Positions 8,664 through 16,829 of a stretch of 64,000 nucleotides of DNA are shown here, piece by piece. How positions within the stretch are numbered: the stretch's first letter is position 1; each line of letters starts with the position of its first letter. The stretch comes from Chitinophagaceae bacterium (lineage in GTDB: Bacteria; Bacteroidota; Bacteroidia; Chitinophagales; Chitinophagaceae): positions 614,501 to 678,500 of the forward strand of contig JADKIE010000001.1 in the NCBI GenBank assembly GCA_016721385.1, in the 5' to 3' direction. A program made the position numbers and the translations under genes. Below the pieces are notes generated by a model. That model was not told where the DNA came from. It did no database searches and saw only the letters and a list, made by a program, of their open reading frames with translations.

Positions 8664-9707
8664 ATGGCAAAAACATTTGTACTTAGCGATGATAGTTTAA
8701 ATAGTTACGGGTTTCGTACACTTACTGCTGGTATCAATATTGAGCAGTTTAAGAAAAACCCTATTATGCTATTTATGCATAACCGTCCTTGGCGTGGTAC
8801 AAAAGAAGAGTACACCGTAATTGGCCGTTGGGAAAATATCCGCAAAGAAAATGGCCAGTTATTAGCAGATGCTGTTTTTGATTTAAACGATCCATTTGCA
8901 AAAGGCATTGCCGATAAAGTAGAAAATAATTTTTTACGGATGGCTTCATTAGGTTTTAACCCTATTGAAACTAGTAATGATGAAAAATATATTTTACCAG
9001 GGCAACGCTACGAAACCGTTACAAAATCACTAGCCAAAGAAGCCAGCATTGTAGATATAGGTGCTAATAGCAACAGCTTAGCCTTATGCGATGTACCAGC
9101 ATTATACAACGAAAACCAAGAGTTACTTACGCTTGCTGAAGGTGATGCCTCAATTATTCCATTATTAAAACTTCAAAATAACGATATGTCAACATTAAAA
9201 GATATTGCTGCACAATTTAAGCTAGCAGATAATGCAACAGCTGAGCAAGTAGTAGAAGCTATCAAAGCACAAAACCAAGAGTTGGTGCAATTAAGAGCTG
9301 ATAAAACAAACTTGGGCAACGAAGTAACCACTCTTACTGATAAGGTAAAAGAATTAGAAAACGCTGCTACAGCCGATAAAATTGAGGCCATGTTATCCGC
9401 TGCTGTTGATGCTAAAAAAATTACTGAAGCCGAAAAGCCAAAGTACATGAAACTGGCACAAAGCGACTTTGAAACCACAAAAGAAATTTTAGATGGCAAA
9501 AAAGGCTACACTAGCATAGAAGATAAATTAGGTGAAACCTCATTAAATGATGCTCAAAAAGAAGAGTTAAAAGGCTTGCTAGAATTAAGCTGTAGCCAAT
9601 TGTTTACCACTGGCAAGTTTGATAGACTTAAGCAGTTAAGCGAAAGCAGCTACAAGCAACGCTACAAAGAATATTTTGGTAAAGAAGCACCGGAAACAAA
9701 AGCATAA
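8664..9707 (+). CDS. Prohead protease fused to scaffold
   Basis: About 347 residues from M-A-K-T-F-V-L-S-D-D; an earlier GTG at 8631 adds an unlikely leader. The N-terminal 170 residues look like an S78-type prohead protease: catalytic His in P-I-M-L-F-M-H-N, followed by G-R-W-E-N-I, and Ser in R-M-A-S-L-G-F. The C-terminal part is a long charged coiled coil (L-R-A-D-K-T-N-L-G-N-E-V-T-T-L), as in scaffold proteins. An internal ATG at 9186 (M-S-T-L-K-D-I-A) begins exactly the scaffold part, which recalls Mu, where the scaffold is made from an internal start in the protease gene. It directly precedes the capsid gene. Confidence 0.8.
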   Translation: MAKTFVLSDDSLNSYGFRTLTAGINIEQFKKNPIMLFMHNRPWRGTKEEYTVIGRWENIRKENGQLLADAVFDLNDPFAKGIADKVENNFLRMASLGFNPIETSNDEKYILPGQRYETVTKSLAKEASIVDIGANSNSLALCDVPALYNENQELLTLAEGDASIIPLLKLQNNDMSTLKDIAAQFKLADNATAEQVVEAIKAQNQELVQLRADKTNLGNEVTTLTDKVKELENAATADKIEAMLSAAVDAKKITEAEKPKYMKLAQSDFETTKEILDGKKGYTSIEDKLGETSLNDAQKEELKGLLELSCSQLFTTGKFDRLKQLSESSYKQRYKEYFGKEAPETKA

Positions 9708-9756
9708 ACGTAGCAAAAAATAATTAACAACAAAAATTTAAACATAAAGTATAGTC

Positions 9757-10833
9757 ATGAAAAAAGCCGTTCAATTTTTATTAACCGCCATGTTGTTTGC
9801 ATTAGTAATGCCCACAACCCCAGAAGCCGCAGCCTATGTAATACCCGTTGCATTAGGTGCAAGTGCCTTCGTTACGTATTTACCCATTAAAGCCACATTT
9901 ATAAATGGTATTGCACCAAAAGTAAATGGTTTGGATGTAGAAGTTTGGGCAAAATACATAGTAGAAAAGTTTAGAAAGAACAATGAGTTTATGTTTAAAG
10001 CCAAAAACGAAAGTGATAAGGTTTTAGGCGGTAAAGTGGTGCATATACCACAGGCTGGTAGTAGTGCTACAGTGGTTAAAAATAGAAGTAGCTACTATGG
10101 TACAGCAGTAAGACGTACCGATAGTGAAGTTACTTATACCCTAGATGCCTACAGCACCGATCCTGTACATATTACTTGGGAAGAGCTGCAAACAATAAGC
10201 TACGATAAATTAGATAGCGTAATTGGTGAACAAACTGCTGAGTTAGCAGAAGTAGTTGCCGATGACATACTAATAAAATGGAGTCCTGCTGCTACCGAGT
10301 TTGTATTAACAACCGGCGGCCCTACTGCTTTAACAGAAGCTGCTGCAAGCGGACAAACAGGTACTCGTAAAGCTTTCCATCAAAAAGATTTACAAAAAGC
10401 AATGACTACCATGAACAAGGCCAATGTGCCAAAACAAGGTAGAGTTTGTTTAATTGACGATCACATGTATCAAGAGTTTTACGATAGCCTTACCGATAGC
10501 CAAATGAACGCTTACCAGCAATTTGCCGATAATAAAAGTGGCATAGTTGGTAGATTACACGGCTTTGATATTATGACACGTAGTGCAGTATTGGCATATT
10601 CAAGTGGTAATGTTGTTAAAGCATTAGGCAGTGCATTAGCCGCTACCGATAACTTAGCAAGCCTTTGCTGGCACCCCGATTGTGTTACCTATGCAATGGG
10701 TGATATGAAACCGTTTTCTGATAAAGATGATCCTTTCTACTATGGTGATGTATATAGTTCAATCATTCGTATGGGTGGTAGAATTAAGAGAGCGGATAAG
10801 AAAGGTGTAATAGCCATTGTACAGGCAGCTTAA
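9757..10833 (+). CDS. Major capsid protein
   Basis: A 358-residue protein directly after protease/scaffold, in the usual major capsid position. The body has V-W-A-K-Y-I-V-E-K-F-R near residue 65, a strand-rich middle (V-V-H-I-P-Q-A-G, Y-T-L-D-A-Y-S-T-D), I-T-W-E-E-L-Q, and a C-terminal R-M-G-G-R-I-K-R-A-D. The first 25 residues, M-K-K-A-V-Q-F-L-L-T-A-M-L-F-A-L-V-M, are strongly hydrophobic and end A-A-A, like a signal peptide, which is unusual for a cytoplasmic capsid. Either this is removed by the prohead protease or it targets assembly to the membrane. The frame is intact, and a hairpin follows the gene. Confidence 0.8.
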   Translation: MKKAVQFLLTAMLFALVMPTTPEAAAYVIPVALGASAFVTYLPIKATFINGIAPKVNGLDVEVWAKYIVEKFRKNNEFMFKAKNESDKVLGGKVVHIPQAGSSATVVKNRSSYYGTAVRRTDSEVTYTLDAYSTDPVHITWEELQTISYDKLDSVIGEQTAELAEVVADDILIKWSPAATEFVLTTGGPTALTEAAASGQTGTRKAFHQKDLQKAMTTMNKANVPKQGRVCLIDDHMYQEFYDSLTDSQMNAYQQFADNKSGIVGRLHGFDIMTRSAVLAYSSGNVVKALGSALAATDNLASLCWHPDCVTYAMGDMKPFSDKDDPFYYGDVYSSIIRMGGRIKRADKKGVIAIVQAA

Positions 10834-10862
10834 TAAAATTAATTGTTGCTGGATTAATACCA

Positions 10863-10890
10863 ATAAGCCCTACTTACGGGTAGGGCTTAT
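10863..10890 (+). terminator. Hairpin after major capsid gene
   Basis: A perfect 11-bp stem, ATAAGCCCTAC with its complement, around a 6-nt loop (TTACGG), 30 nt after the capsid stop. It is followed by CTTAAAAAAAA, not a T run, so on + it may be a partial terminator or an mRNA-stabilising structure that sets a high capsid-to-lysis ratio. Confidence 0.55.
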
Positions 10891-10900
10891 CTTAAAAAAA

Positions 10901-11077
10901 ATGACAACTCATAAAATGCATCAATTAGACGGTTCAAGCATTGGAGCAACTTTATTAACAGGATTGTTTTGGTGGTTGGCTCACATTACAAAAAGCGATG
11001 TAGCGGTTACTATAACAATACTTGCAGGACTTACAACCATAGCCGTTAATTTAAAAAAGCTAACAAAAAGTAAATGA
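10901..11077 (+). CDS. Small holin-like membrane protein
   Basis: A 58-residue protein from M-T-T-H-K-M-H-Q-L-D. It has two short hydrophobic segments (A-T-L-L-T-G-L-F-W-W-L-A and V-T-I-T-I-L-A-G-L-T-T-I-A-V) and a basic tail L-K-K-L-T-K-S-K. Size, topology and position just before a second small membrane protein, a spanin-like lipoprotein and an endolysin suggest a holin or pinholin of the lysis cassette. A longer frame from 10817 would overlap the capsid stop and the hairpin and is not favoured. Confidence 0.55.
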   Translation: MTTHKMHQLDGSSIGATLLTGLFWWLAHITKSDVAVTITILAGLTTIAVNLKKLTKSK

Positions 11078-11307
11078 AAAAGTGGTTTGAAAACATAAGC
11101 AAAACCGACATTAGAAATACCATAGCGGTAATATATGTTGTAATGGTGCTGCTGTATATATATGTGTTGGCTTTTAAACCGGTACCAGCCGAAAACAAAG
11201 ATTTAATAAATGTACTCGGTGGTGTGGTAATTGGAGGTGTGGGGCTAATATTAGCCTATTACTTTGGTAACAGCAAAAGCAATAACGATAACGAAAGCAA
11301 AAATTGA
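11074..11307 (+). CDS. Second small membrane protein, holin-like
   Basis: A 77-residue protein with two transmembrane helices (I-A-V-I-Y-V-V-M-V-L-L-Y-I-Y-V-L-A and V-V-I-G-G-V-G-L-I-L-A-Y-Y-F-G) and a polar C terminus. The ATG overlaps the preceding stop (ATGA). Together with the upstream gene it may form a holin/antiholin pair, but neither sequence shows a family-defining motif. It is translationally coupled to the spanin-like gene downstream by a 4-nt overlap. Confidence 0.6.
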   Translation: MKKWFENISKTDIRNTIAVIYVVMVLLYIYVLAFKPVPAENKDLINVLGGVVIGGVGLILAYYFGNSKSNNDNESKN

Positions 11308-11816
11308 AATTTTTAATTACCATACTAACTATACTGGCATTTACAAGCTGCAAAACAGTTAAGCCAAGCTTACCTGCTGTAACACAACAAGTAAAAGACA
11401 GTATTGTTTTTAAAACTGATACTGTTTACCACACTCAAACTATACAACTGCCTGGTGATACGTTAGAAATTGCTTTTGCTATACCCTGCCCCGAAGCCAA
11501 AAATATTGACTTGGGCAAAAAGAAAGGTAGAACACAGCTGAATATAAAAAGCGATGCCCAAGGCAACTTTATTATAGACTGTAAAACCGATAGCCTTACT
11601 CATGTAATTGACAGCTTAAAAACTGTAATTAATCAAAAGGAAAGCTATCACAACGAAACAAAAACCATTACAGTAACTAAGGTAGAAACTGTAACAGAAT
11701 ATAAAACACCAAAATGGGTGTGGTGGTTGCTAGCCTTTAACATAGGGCAATTGATATGGAAGTTTAGAAACCCAATTGGTGGATTTTTTAAAAAATTATT
11801 AAACAAGTTCTTTTAA
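11304..11816 (+). CDS. u-spanin-like lipoprotein
   Basis: Starts with TTG at 11304. An N-terminal lipoprotein signal (I-L-A-F-T-S-C-K, lipobox Cys about residue 16) is followed by a beta- and coil-forming periplasmic region with several T-V and D-T repeats. Near the C terminus is one hydrophobic helix (W-V-W-W-L-L-A-F-N-I-G-Q-L-I-W) and a basic tail. An outer-membrane lipid anchor plus a C-terminal inner-membrane helix in one protein is the architecture of unimolecular spanins such as T1 gp11, which fuse the two membranes during lysis. Position between holin-like genes and the endolysin agrees. Confidence 0.65.
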   Translation: MKFLITILTILAFTSCKTVKPSLPAVTQQVKDSIVFKTDTVYHTQTIQLPGDTLEIAFAIPCPEAKNIDLGKKKGRTQLNIKSDAQGNFIIDCKTDSLTHVIDSLKTVINQKESYHNETKTITVTKVETVTEYKTPKWVWWLLAFNIGQLIWKFRNPIGGFFKKLLNKFF

Positions 11817-12325
11817 TGAGTGATGCAATTACCATAGAACGTATAAAACAACTTCATCCTAAATTAAGAGATGAAGCCAGTAAAATATACGCTGAAATAT
11901 GTGAAGCATTAAAAGGTAAAGCCATTTGCCGCTTTAGTTACACTACTAGAACATTTGCCGAGCAAGCTTTATTGTTTGCAAAAGGTAGAACGGCACCAGG
12001 GCCAGTAGTAACTAATGCCAGGGCTGGTAAAAGTTACCACAACTATGGCTTAGCAGTTGATATAGTTTTATTGGTAGATACTGATAACAACGGATCACAT
12101 GAAACGGCCAGCTGGAATACCGAAAAGGATTTTGATGGCGATGGCAAAAGCGATTGGCAAGAGGTAGTGGCCATATTTAAGCAATACGGCTGGGAATGGG
12201 GTGGCGATTGGAAATTTAGCGATAAGCCACACTTTCAAAAAACATTTGGCAAAAGCATTAACCAATTGCTGGAGCTATACAACCAAAAGAAACTAATACC
12301 ACAAACCAATTTTGTAAATATTTAA
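11816..12325 (+). CDS. Endolysin, M15-family peptidase
   Basis: A 169-residue peptidoglycan peptidase of the M15 (VanY / L-Ala-D-Glu peptidase) type. The zinc site is visible as S-Y-H-N-Y-G-L-A-V-D (His and Asp) and D-K-P-H-F-Q (second His) after W-G-G-D-W. An insert D-F-D-G-D-G-K-S-D-W resembles a calcium loop. There is no signal peptide, consistent with release through a holin. It follows the spanin-like gene without a gap (TAATG), completing the lysis cassette. Confidence 0.88.
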   Translation: MSDAITIERIKQLHPKLRDEASKIYAEICEALKGKAICRFSYTTRTFAEQALLFAKGRTAPGPVVTNARAGKSYHNYGLAVDIVLLVDTDNNGSHETASWNTEKDFDGDGKSDWQEVVAIFKQYGWEWGGDWKFSDKPHFQKTFGKSINQLLELYNQKKLIPQTNFVNI

Positions 12326-12334
12326 TAAACGATC

Positions 12335-12717
12335 ATGAACAAAACAGATTCAAAAAAATACTTCGATGGCCATCCTTCAGTTAACGAGTTTTTTGTAACT
12401 GCCGATGAGCAACATTTCTTTAATGAGCAACAAGCCATTAACCATGCCAACAGCTTACCAAATGGGCAAAAAGATGTGGTGTGTGTAACAAGAGAAGAAG
12501 CTTGTGGTACCGAAGATAAAGCCGCTGCTGCTAAGGCAAAAAAATTGAAGCCGCAAAAGAAAAAGTGGCTGCTAAAGGAGCAAGCGTAACGGATGCAAAA
12601 GCTGCCATTGAAGCTGAAGCTGATGAAGCTAAAAAGCAAAAATTAGTTACTGGCTTAACTAAACTGCAAGGCGAATTAACAGCGGCACAAACTGCATTAG
12701 CAGAGTTGGAAAAATAA
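12335..12717 (+). CDS. Small coiled-coil phage protein (frameshifted)
   Basis: Starts M-N-K-T-D-S-K-K-Y-F-D-G-H-P. As written it ends at 12589, but one extra A in the run 12538-12544 continues the frame to 12717 with an Ala/Lys/Glu-rich coiled coil ending ...A-L-A-E-L-E-K. The corrected length is exactly 128 codons. The N-terminal 55 residues (F-F-V-T-A-D-E-Q-H-F-F-N-E-Q-Q-A-I-N-H-A) form a small domain seen between capsid and sheath genes in phages of this phylum. The precise role is unknown; a head-tail joining or capsid-accessory part is possible. Confidence 0.55.
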
Positions 12718-12745
12718 TTATTACAAAAATTTTATTTAAAATATT

Positions 12746-13981
12746 ATGGCACGTCCTGGAGTAAATGTAGCAATAATGAATGGGCAATTGGGCATACAAG
12801 GCCCAAGTGAAAATGGTGTTACGGTATTAGTACTAGCAACACCAGCAGCACCCACAGCTGGCTATGGAGTAGCATTTACCTGTTTAACCAAGCAAGATGT
12901 AACAGCAGCCTTTGCTGATGTATTAAATGCAGCGGTGGTAACAGCATTAAATGATGGCTTTTTTGGCGAAGCACCGGAGGGTACAGCCTTGCACATTGTT
13001 GCTATGGCACAAGCCACTAGCTTAGATACGTTGGCGGCATTAGCTAATGTTGAAAAAGGATTGATAAAAGCAGCCGGCAAAGCAAGATTGGTAGGGGTTG
13101 TAAAATTCCCAGCTGGTGGTTATACACCTACAGTTACCGAGGGCTTTGATACTGATGTACATGCTGCAGTACCTATTTTGCAAACTATTGCCAATACCTA
13201 CATGGGCAACAAAAAGCCGTTTAGATTTTTTGTGCAAGGCTATGCATGTACTGGTGTAGCAGCTGCTGCAAAAGATTATGCAGTAGGTACCAACCGTAAT
13301 GGCCATATTGTAGTGGGCGAATTAAATGCCAGTACAGCCAATGCCACATTAACTGTAATGGGTAGAGCTGCTAAAGCAGAACCTCAGCAAAATATTGGTA
13401 AAGTAAAAAGTGGCAGTTTAAATATACCTACCACTTGGGCTTTAACTATAGGGGCTACTGCTATTGCTAGTGTAACAGCAGCTACATTAAATACATTCCA
13501 CGATAAGCGTTACATAACCTTAGAGCAAAACGAAATTGCCAGCGGCTTTATAGTAACAAACGATAATAGCCTGGTAGCCGTTACCGATGATTATAACAAC
13601 TTACGTCATGGCCGTATTATTGATAATGCAGTAAGAGTTGCATACAGCACCTATTATGCCGAGTTAAAAGACGATGTATTTGTTGATGAAAATGGCAGGT
13701 TAAGTAAAGTAGCGGAAAAAGCATTGGAAACAGCCATTGAAAGCGCCATTGATAAACAAATGCCTAATCAATTAAACAAAACCAATAAAGGCTTTAGCGA
13801 TGTAAAAGTTGCTATTAATCCCGATTACAGCGCAAATATTGCCCTGTATAATCAAAATGGCATAATGGCTGCACCATCTTTTAATTTGTTGCAAACAGGT
13901 ACTACTTATATTTTCTTAAAACTTAAACCAAAGGGTTGTTTACAGTACATTAATGTGTATGTAGGCTTCACCGCTTCTTAA
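12746..13981 (+). CDS. Contractile tail sheath protein (DUF2586-type)
   Basis: A 411-residue protein beginning M-A-R-P-G-V-N-V-A-I-M-N-G-Q-L-G, as in sheath proteins of Bacteroidota Mu-like phages. Ala-rich strands fill the N-terminal half, and the C-terminal half carries the sheath-like core with Y-I-T-L-E-Q-N-E-I, R-I-I-D-N-A-V-R-V-A and a final strand I-N-V-Y-V-G-F. The sheath contracts to drive the tube through the envelope. It is immediately followed by the tube gene, the invariant order in myoviral tails, so this is a contractile phage. The frame is intact. Confidence 0.82.
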   Translation: MARPGVNVAIMNGQLGIQGPSENGVTVLVLATPAAPTAGYGVAFTCLTKQDVTAAFADVLNAAVVTALNDGFFGEAPEGTALHIVAMAQATSLDTLAALANVEKGLIKAAGKARLVGVVKFPAGGYTPTVTEGFDTDVHAAVPILQTIANTYMGNKKPFRFFVQGYACTGVAAAAKDYAVGTNRNGHIVVGELNASTANATLTVMGRAAKAEPQQNIGKVKSGSLNIPTTWALTIGATAIASVTAATLNTFHDKRYITLEQNEIASGFIVTNDNSLVAVTDDYNNLRHGRIIDNAVRVAYSTYYAELKDDVFVDENGRLSKVAEKALETAIESAIDKQMPNQLNKTNKGFSDVKVAINPDYSANIALYNQNGIMAAPSFNLLQTGTTYIFLKLKPKGCLQYINVYVGFTAS

Positions 13982-13985
13982 TATT

Positions 13986-14407
13986 ATGGATACAAGAGAA
14001 TTTGAATTTGCCGACATTACCGTAAAACTTTTAGGTGCCGAGCTAACCGGGCTACGGGGTATTACATACAAAAAAGCCAGGAAAAAGAATTAGTGTATGG
14101 CGCAGGTAATAAACCCAAAAGTGTACAGCGTGGCAATAAAAAGTACGAGGGTAGCTTAATGCTTTTAAAAAGCGATTTTGATGCCTTAAACAAAGCAGCT
14201 ATTGATGCAGGCTTTGATGATATTAGCGATGTGCCGGCCAGTAAAATTGATGCAACAGTAGTGTATCAAATTACCGAAGAAAGCAAATTGCAAACAGCCA
14301 CCCTACGTGGTGTTGAGTTTACCGAGTTTGAAGATGGCATGAAACAAGGCGATAAGTTTAAGGAAATAACCTTGCCTTTTATTTGCCTGGATGTAACCAT
14401 TGCTTAA
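13986..14407 (+). CDS. Tail tube protein (frameshifted)
   Basis: Begins M-D-T-R-E-F-E-F-A-D-I-T-V-K-L-L-G at 13986. The frame stops at about 14091 but continues perfectly if the six A at 14070-14075 are seven, giving T-Y-K-K-S-Q-E-K-E-L-V-Y-G-A-G-N-K-P and the frame to 14407. Corrected length is 141 codons, usual for a tail tube subunit. The motif G-A-G-N-K-P followed by a long strand and E-G-S-L-M-L-L is typical of tube proteins with a G-x-G-N/D-x-P turn. It lies between sheath and tail chaperone. Confidence 0.72.
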
Positions 14408-14434
14408 AATTATTTACTAAAAAACTAACATAAA

Positions 14435-14964
14435 ATGGCTAAAAAAATAGGGGAAGCAACACCCGAAAAAATTGCAGAGTGGAAAGAAGAAGTAAAGAAA
14501 TTTGGAGCAGATGCAAAAGTACTGGAGTATGAGGTAGAAGATAAAGTGTGCTATGTACGTACAGTAGATAGAAACACCTATAGTGCAGCTGCTGCTAAAG
14601 TAAGTACAAGCCCTGCCAAATTTACCGAGGAGATAATAAAAAATTGCTGGTTAGGTGGTTGCGATGAAATAAGAACAAACGATCAGTATTATTTTGGGTT
14701 AAGCGACTTTTTAGAAGAAATGATTGCTAAAAAAAAGGGCAGCATAAAAGTGTTGTAGAAAGTTTTGAAGAGCAGTTTGCCAAAAAATTAGACACAGCAG
14801 ACGGCAGCCCAAAAGCAAACCCAATACTGTACTTAGAATGCCAATTGCGAATGCATTTGAATATGACAGGTGAAGAAATTGCTAAATTAACTGATGATGA
14901 ATTTGTGCGACATGTAGCAATTATGAACCATATAAGACAAGATGAAGCAAAGCGGCAGGGATAA
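14435..14964 (+). CDS. Tail assembly chaperone with probable -1 frameshift extension
   Basis: The first frame, 14435-14758, gives a 107-residue acidic helical protein. A second frame, one base back, continues from about 14735 to 14964 with a plausible helical extension (E-S-F-E-E-Q-F-A-K-K, then M-N-H-I-R-Q-D-E-A-K-R-Q-G). The switch falls on A AAA AAG. Position between tail tube and tape measure is that of lambda G/GT and the equivalent Mu pair, where both the short form and a -1 frameshifted long form are needed for tail assembly. Undercalling of the A run would look identical, so the programmed event is probable, not proven. Confidence 0.62.
14731..14737 (+). promoter_or_regulatory. Putative -1 ribosomal frameshift site (A AAA AAG)
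   Basis: In the zero frame the codons read GCT AAA AAA AAG GGC, so the heptamer A AAA AAG is correctly phased for a -1 tandem slip. The -1 frame then runs 75 codons before its stop at 14964. Location within a tail chaperone gene supports function. Confidence 0.5.
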
Positions 14965-14984
14965 CAACCTGCTTTTTTTATACC

Positions 14985-16829
14985 ATGTTACAAGGACTTG
15001 AATACATATTAAAACTACAAGATCAGCTAAGCCCTGCTTTTATGAAAGCAGTTGGTGTAGCCGATAGTGCAGCGGCACGTATTCAAGCAGATATGAATAA
15101 AGTAACCGGTAGCACCAATAGTTTTAAATACAGCATCAACGATTTAAAAAGCCGATTAGATAGCTTAAATGCAACCCGGCTAAGTACACACTTACCCGAT
15201 GTATTTAAAACAGCTACCAGAGAAGCCCAAAAATTAGAAAGACAAATTGAACGTATAGAAGGCAAGGGCAAAAACGGCCCGGGAGGAATGAGCATTGGAG
15301 GATTGTTGGGTGGTGCTGCACTATTAGCCGGTGGTGGGGCATCTTTTAATACAGGTGTACAACAGCAAAGTATAGCCCGAGCCATAAATTTTACTACAGG
15401 CGGCAATGGTGCCGAAGCCATGAGCCATTTAAAAAGCCAATCGAATTTATTAGGATTGGATGAAGCTGCCATGCAGCAAGGATTTAAAACATTAAGTGGT
15501 GGTTTACGTGGGTTAAATTTTGACTTAAAAGAGCAGCAACAAATTATGGGTGGCGTAAATAAGGGTATTGCCACTTTTGGATTACAAGGTGAGGAAAGCA
15601 AAAGAGTGTATTTAGCATTAGGGCAAATTGCCAGTAAAGGAACTGTACAGGCCGAAGAATTAAGAGGACAAATTGGTGAAGTTGTACCTGGCGCATTTAG
15701 CATAGCTGCAAAAGCAATGGGTGTTACAGAGCAGCAGCTTAATAAAATGATGGATACCGGCAATTTAATGAGTAAAGACTTTTTACCAAAGTTTGCCATG
15801 CAAATGGAAAAAGAATTTGGGCAAAGTGCAATAGATGCCAGCAGCGGAGCTGCAGCTAATATGAATAGGTTTAAAAATGTGCTATTACAAGTTAAAACAG
15901 TAGTAGGCGAAGAATTATTACCCCCTATTATTTCAGTGTTTAGTGCTATTGGTAAAGGCATTGAATGGATTGTGCAGCACAAAGATTTTATGTTTCCTAT
16001 TATTACTGCCATAGGTAGTTTAATACTCATTACACAAGGTTGGGCAGCAGCACAGCAATTTGTAAATACTGTAATGAAGCTAAACCCAATTATATTGATT
16101 ATCTCTTTGATAATTGGCTTAATATATTGGATTTACAACATTATAAAAGCAAATAAAAATTGGGGCGAAAGCCTAAAAGCAATTTGGGAAATTACCAAAA
16201 GTGTGTTTGGCTTACTGTGGGTGCCTGTAAAAATGTTTTGGGAAGATTTAAGCTATTGGTTTCAAAAAGCATGGTTCACCATAAAAGATTGGGGCGAAAC
16301 AGTTTGGCAATACATGAAAAATTTATGGACAGGTATAAAAACCTTTTTTACCGATGGATGGGATGCCGCCAAAGCCGCTGTAAATGCACCTATTGAAACC
16401 GAAGCCAGCAAGCAATTAATGGCTTTAGAAAAAGAACATGGTGCAACCAAAACAGCTCAGGCAAAAGAATTAGTAGGCCATATAAAAAACATATCCGATA
16501 ACTATACTAAAATTGATTTTTCAGTTAATAAAGGCGAAGCCGTAAAGGCTGGCGGTGTAAATGCAATAGGTGCCAATGCAGATGGTAAAATGCAGGGTTT
16601 GGGTAGCGGTATTGGCAGTAAAATAAGCGATGCAGCAAAAAGTAAAGCCGATGGTGTAAATAGTGGTGGACAAAGAAACATTACCATTAACATAAATAAG
16701 CAAGTAGGTGCCGAGCAAATACATGTAATGAGTGGTGCCGATGCTGCCAACAATATTGAAAGTTTAGTACGTGAGGCCATGCGTAGGATGCTTTTATCAC
16801 TTAACGGAAATGCTGTAGCCAATGCCTGA
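14985..16829 (+). CDS. Tail tape measure protein
   Basis: A 614-residue protein, the longest gene of the tail module. The N-terminal 110 residues are helical, starting L-E-Y-I-L-K-L-Q-D-Q-L-S-P-A-F. Next comes a Gly/Ala-rich segment (G-G-L-L-G-G-A-A-L-L-A-G-G-G), a conserved tape-measure domain (G-T-V-Q-A-E-E-L-R-G-Q-I-G-E-V-V-P-G-A), and hydrophobic helices around residues 345-390 (I-I-L-I-I-S-L-I-I-G-L-I-Y-W-I-Y). A Trp-rich stretch and a Gly-rich end finish it. It sets tail length and exits into the host envelope first. It follows the tail chaperone and precedes hub genes as expected. Confidence 0.88.
   Translation: MLQGLEYILKLQDQLSPAFMKAVGVADSAAARIQADMNKVTGSTNSFKYSINDLKSRLDSLNATRLSTHLPDVFKTATREAQKLERQIERIEGKGKNGPGGMSIGGLLGGAALLAGGGASFNTGVQQQSIARAINFTTGGNGAEAMSHLKSQSNLLGLDEAAMQQGFKTLSGGLRGLNFDLKEQQQIMGGVNKGIATFGLQGEESKRVYLALGQIASKGTVQAEELRGQIGEVVPGAFSIAAKAMGVTEQQLNKMMDTGNLMSKDFLPKFAMQMEKEFGQSAIDASSGAAANMNRFKNVLLQVKTVVGEELLPPIISVFSAIGKGIEWIVQHKDFMFPIITAIGSLILITQGWAAAQQFVNTVMKLNPIILIISLIIGLIYWIYNIIKANKNWGESLKAIWEITKSVFGLLWVPVKMFWEDLSYWFQKAWFTIKDWGETVWQYMKNLWTGIKTFFTDGWDAAKAAVNAPIETEASKQLMALEKEHGATKTAQAKELVGHIKNISDNYTKIDFSVNKGEAVKAGGVNAIGANADGKMQGLGSGIGSKISDAAKSKADGVNSGGQRNITININKQVGAEQIHVMSGADAANNIESLVREAMRRMLLSLNGNAVANA

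Noticed and set aside
15083..16030. Long open frame on - (315 codons) inside the tape measure gene
   Set aside because: It lies wholly antisense to a confident tape measure gene, is rich in Pro, Leu and Ser as expected for the complement of this codon usage, and has no family motif.
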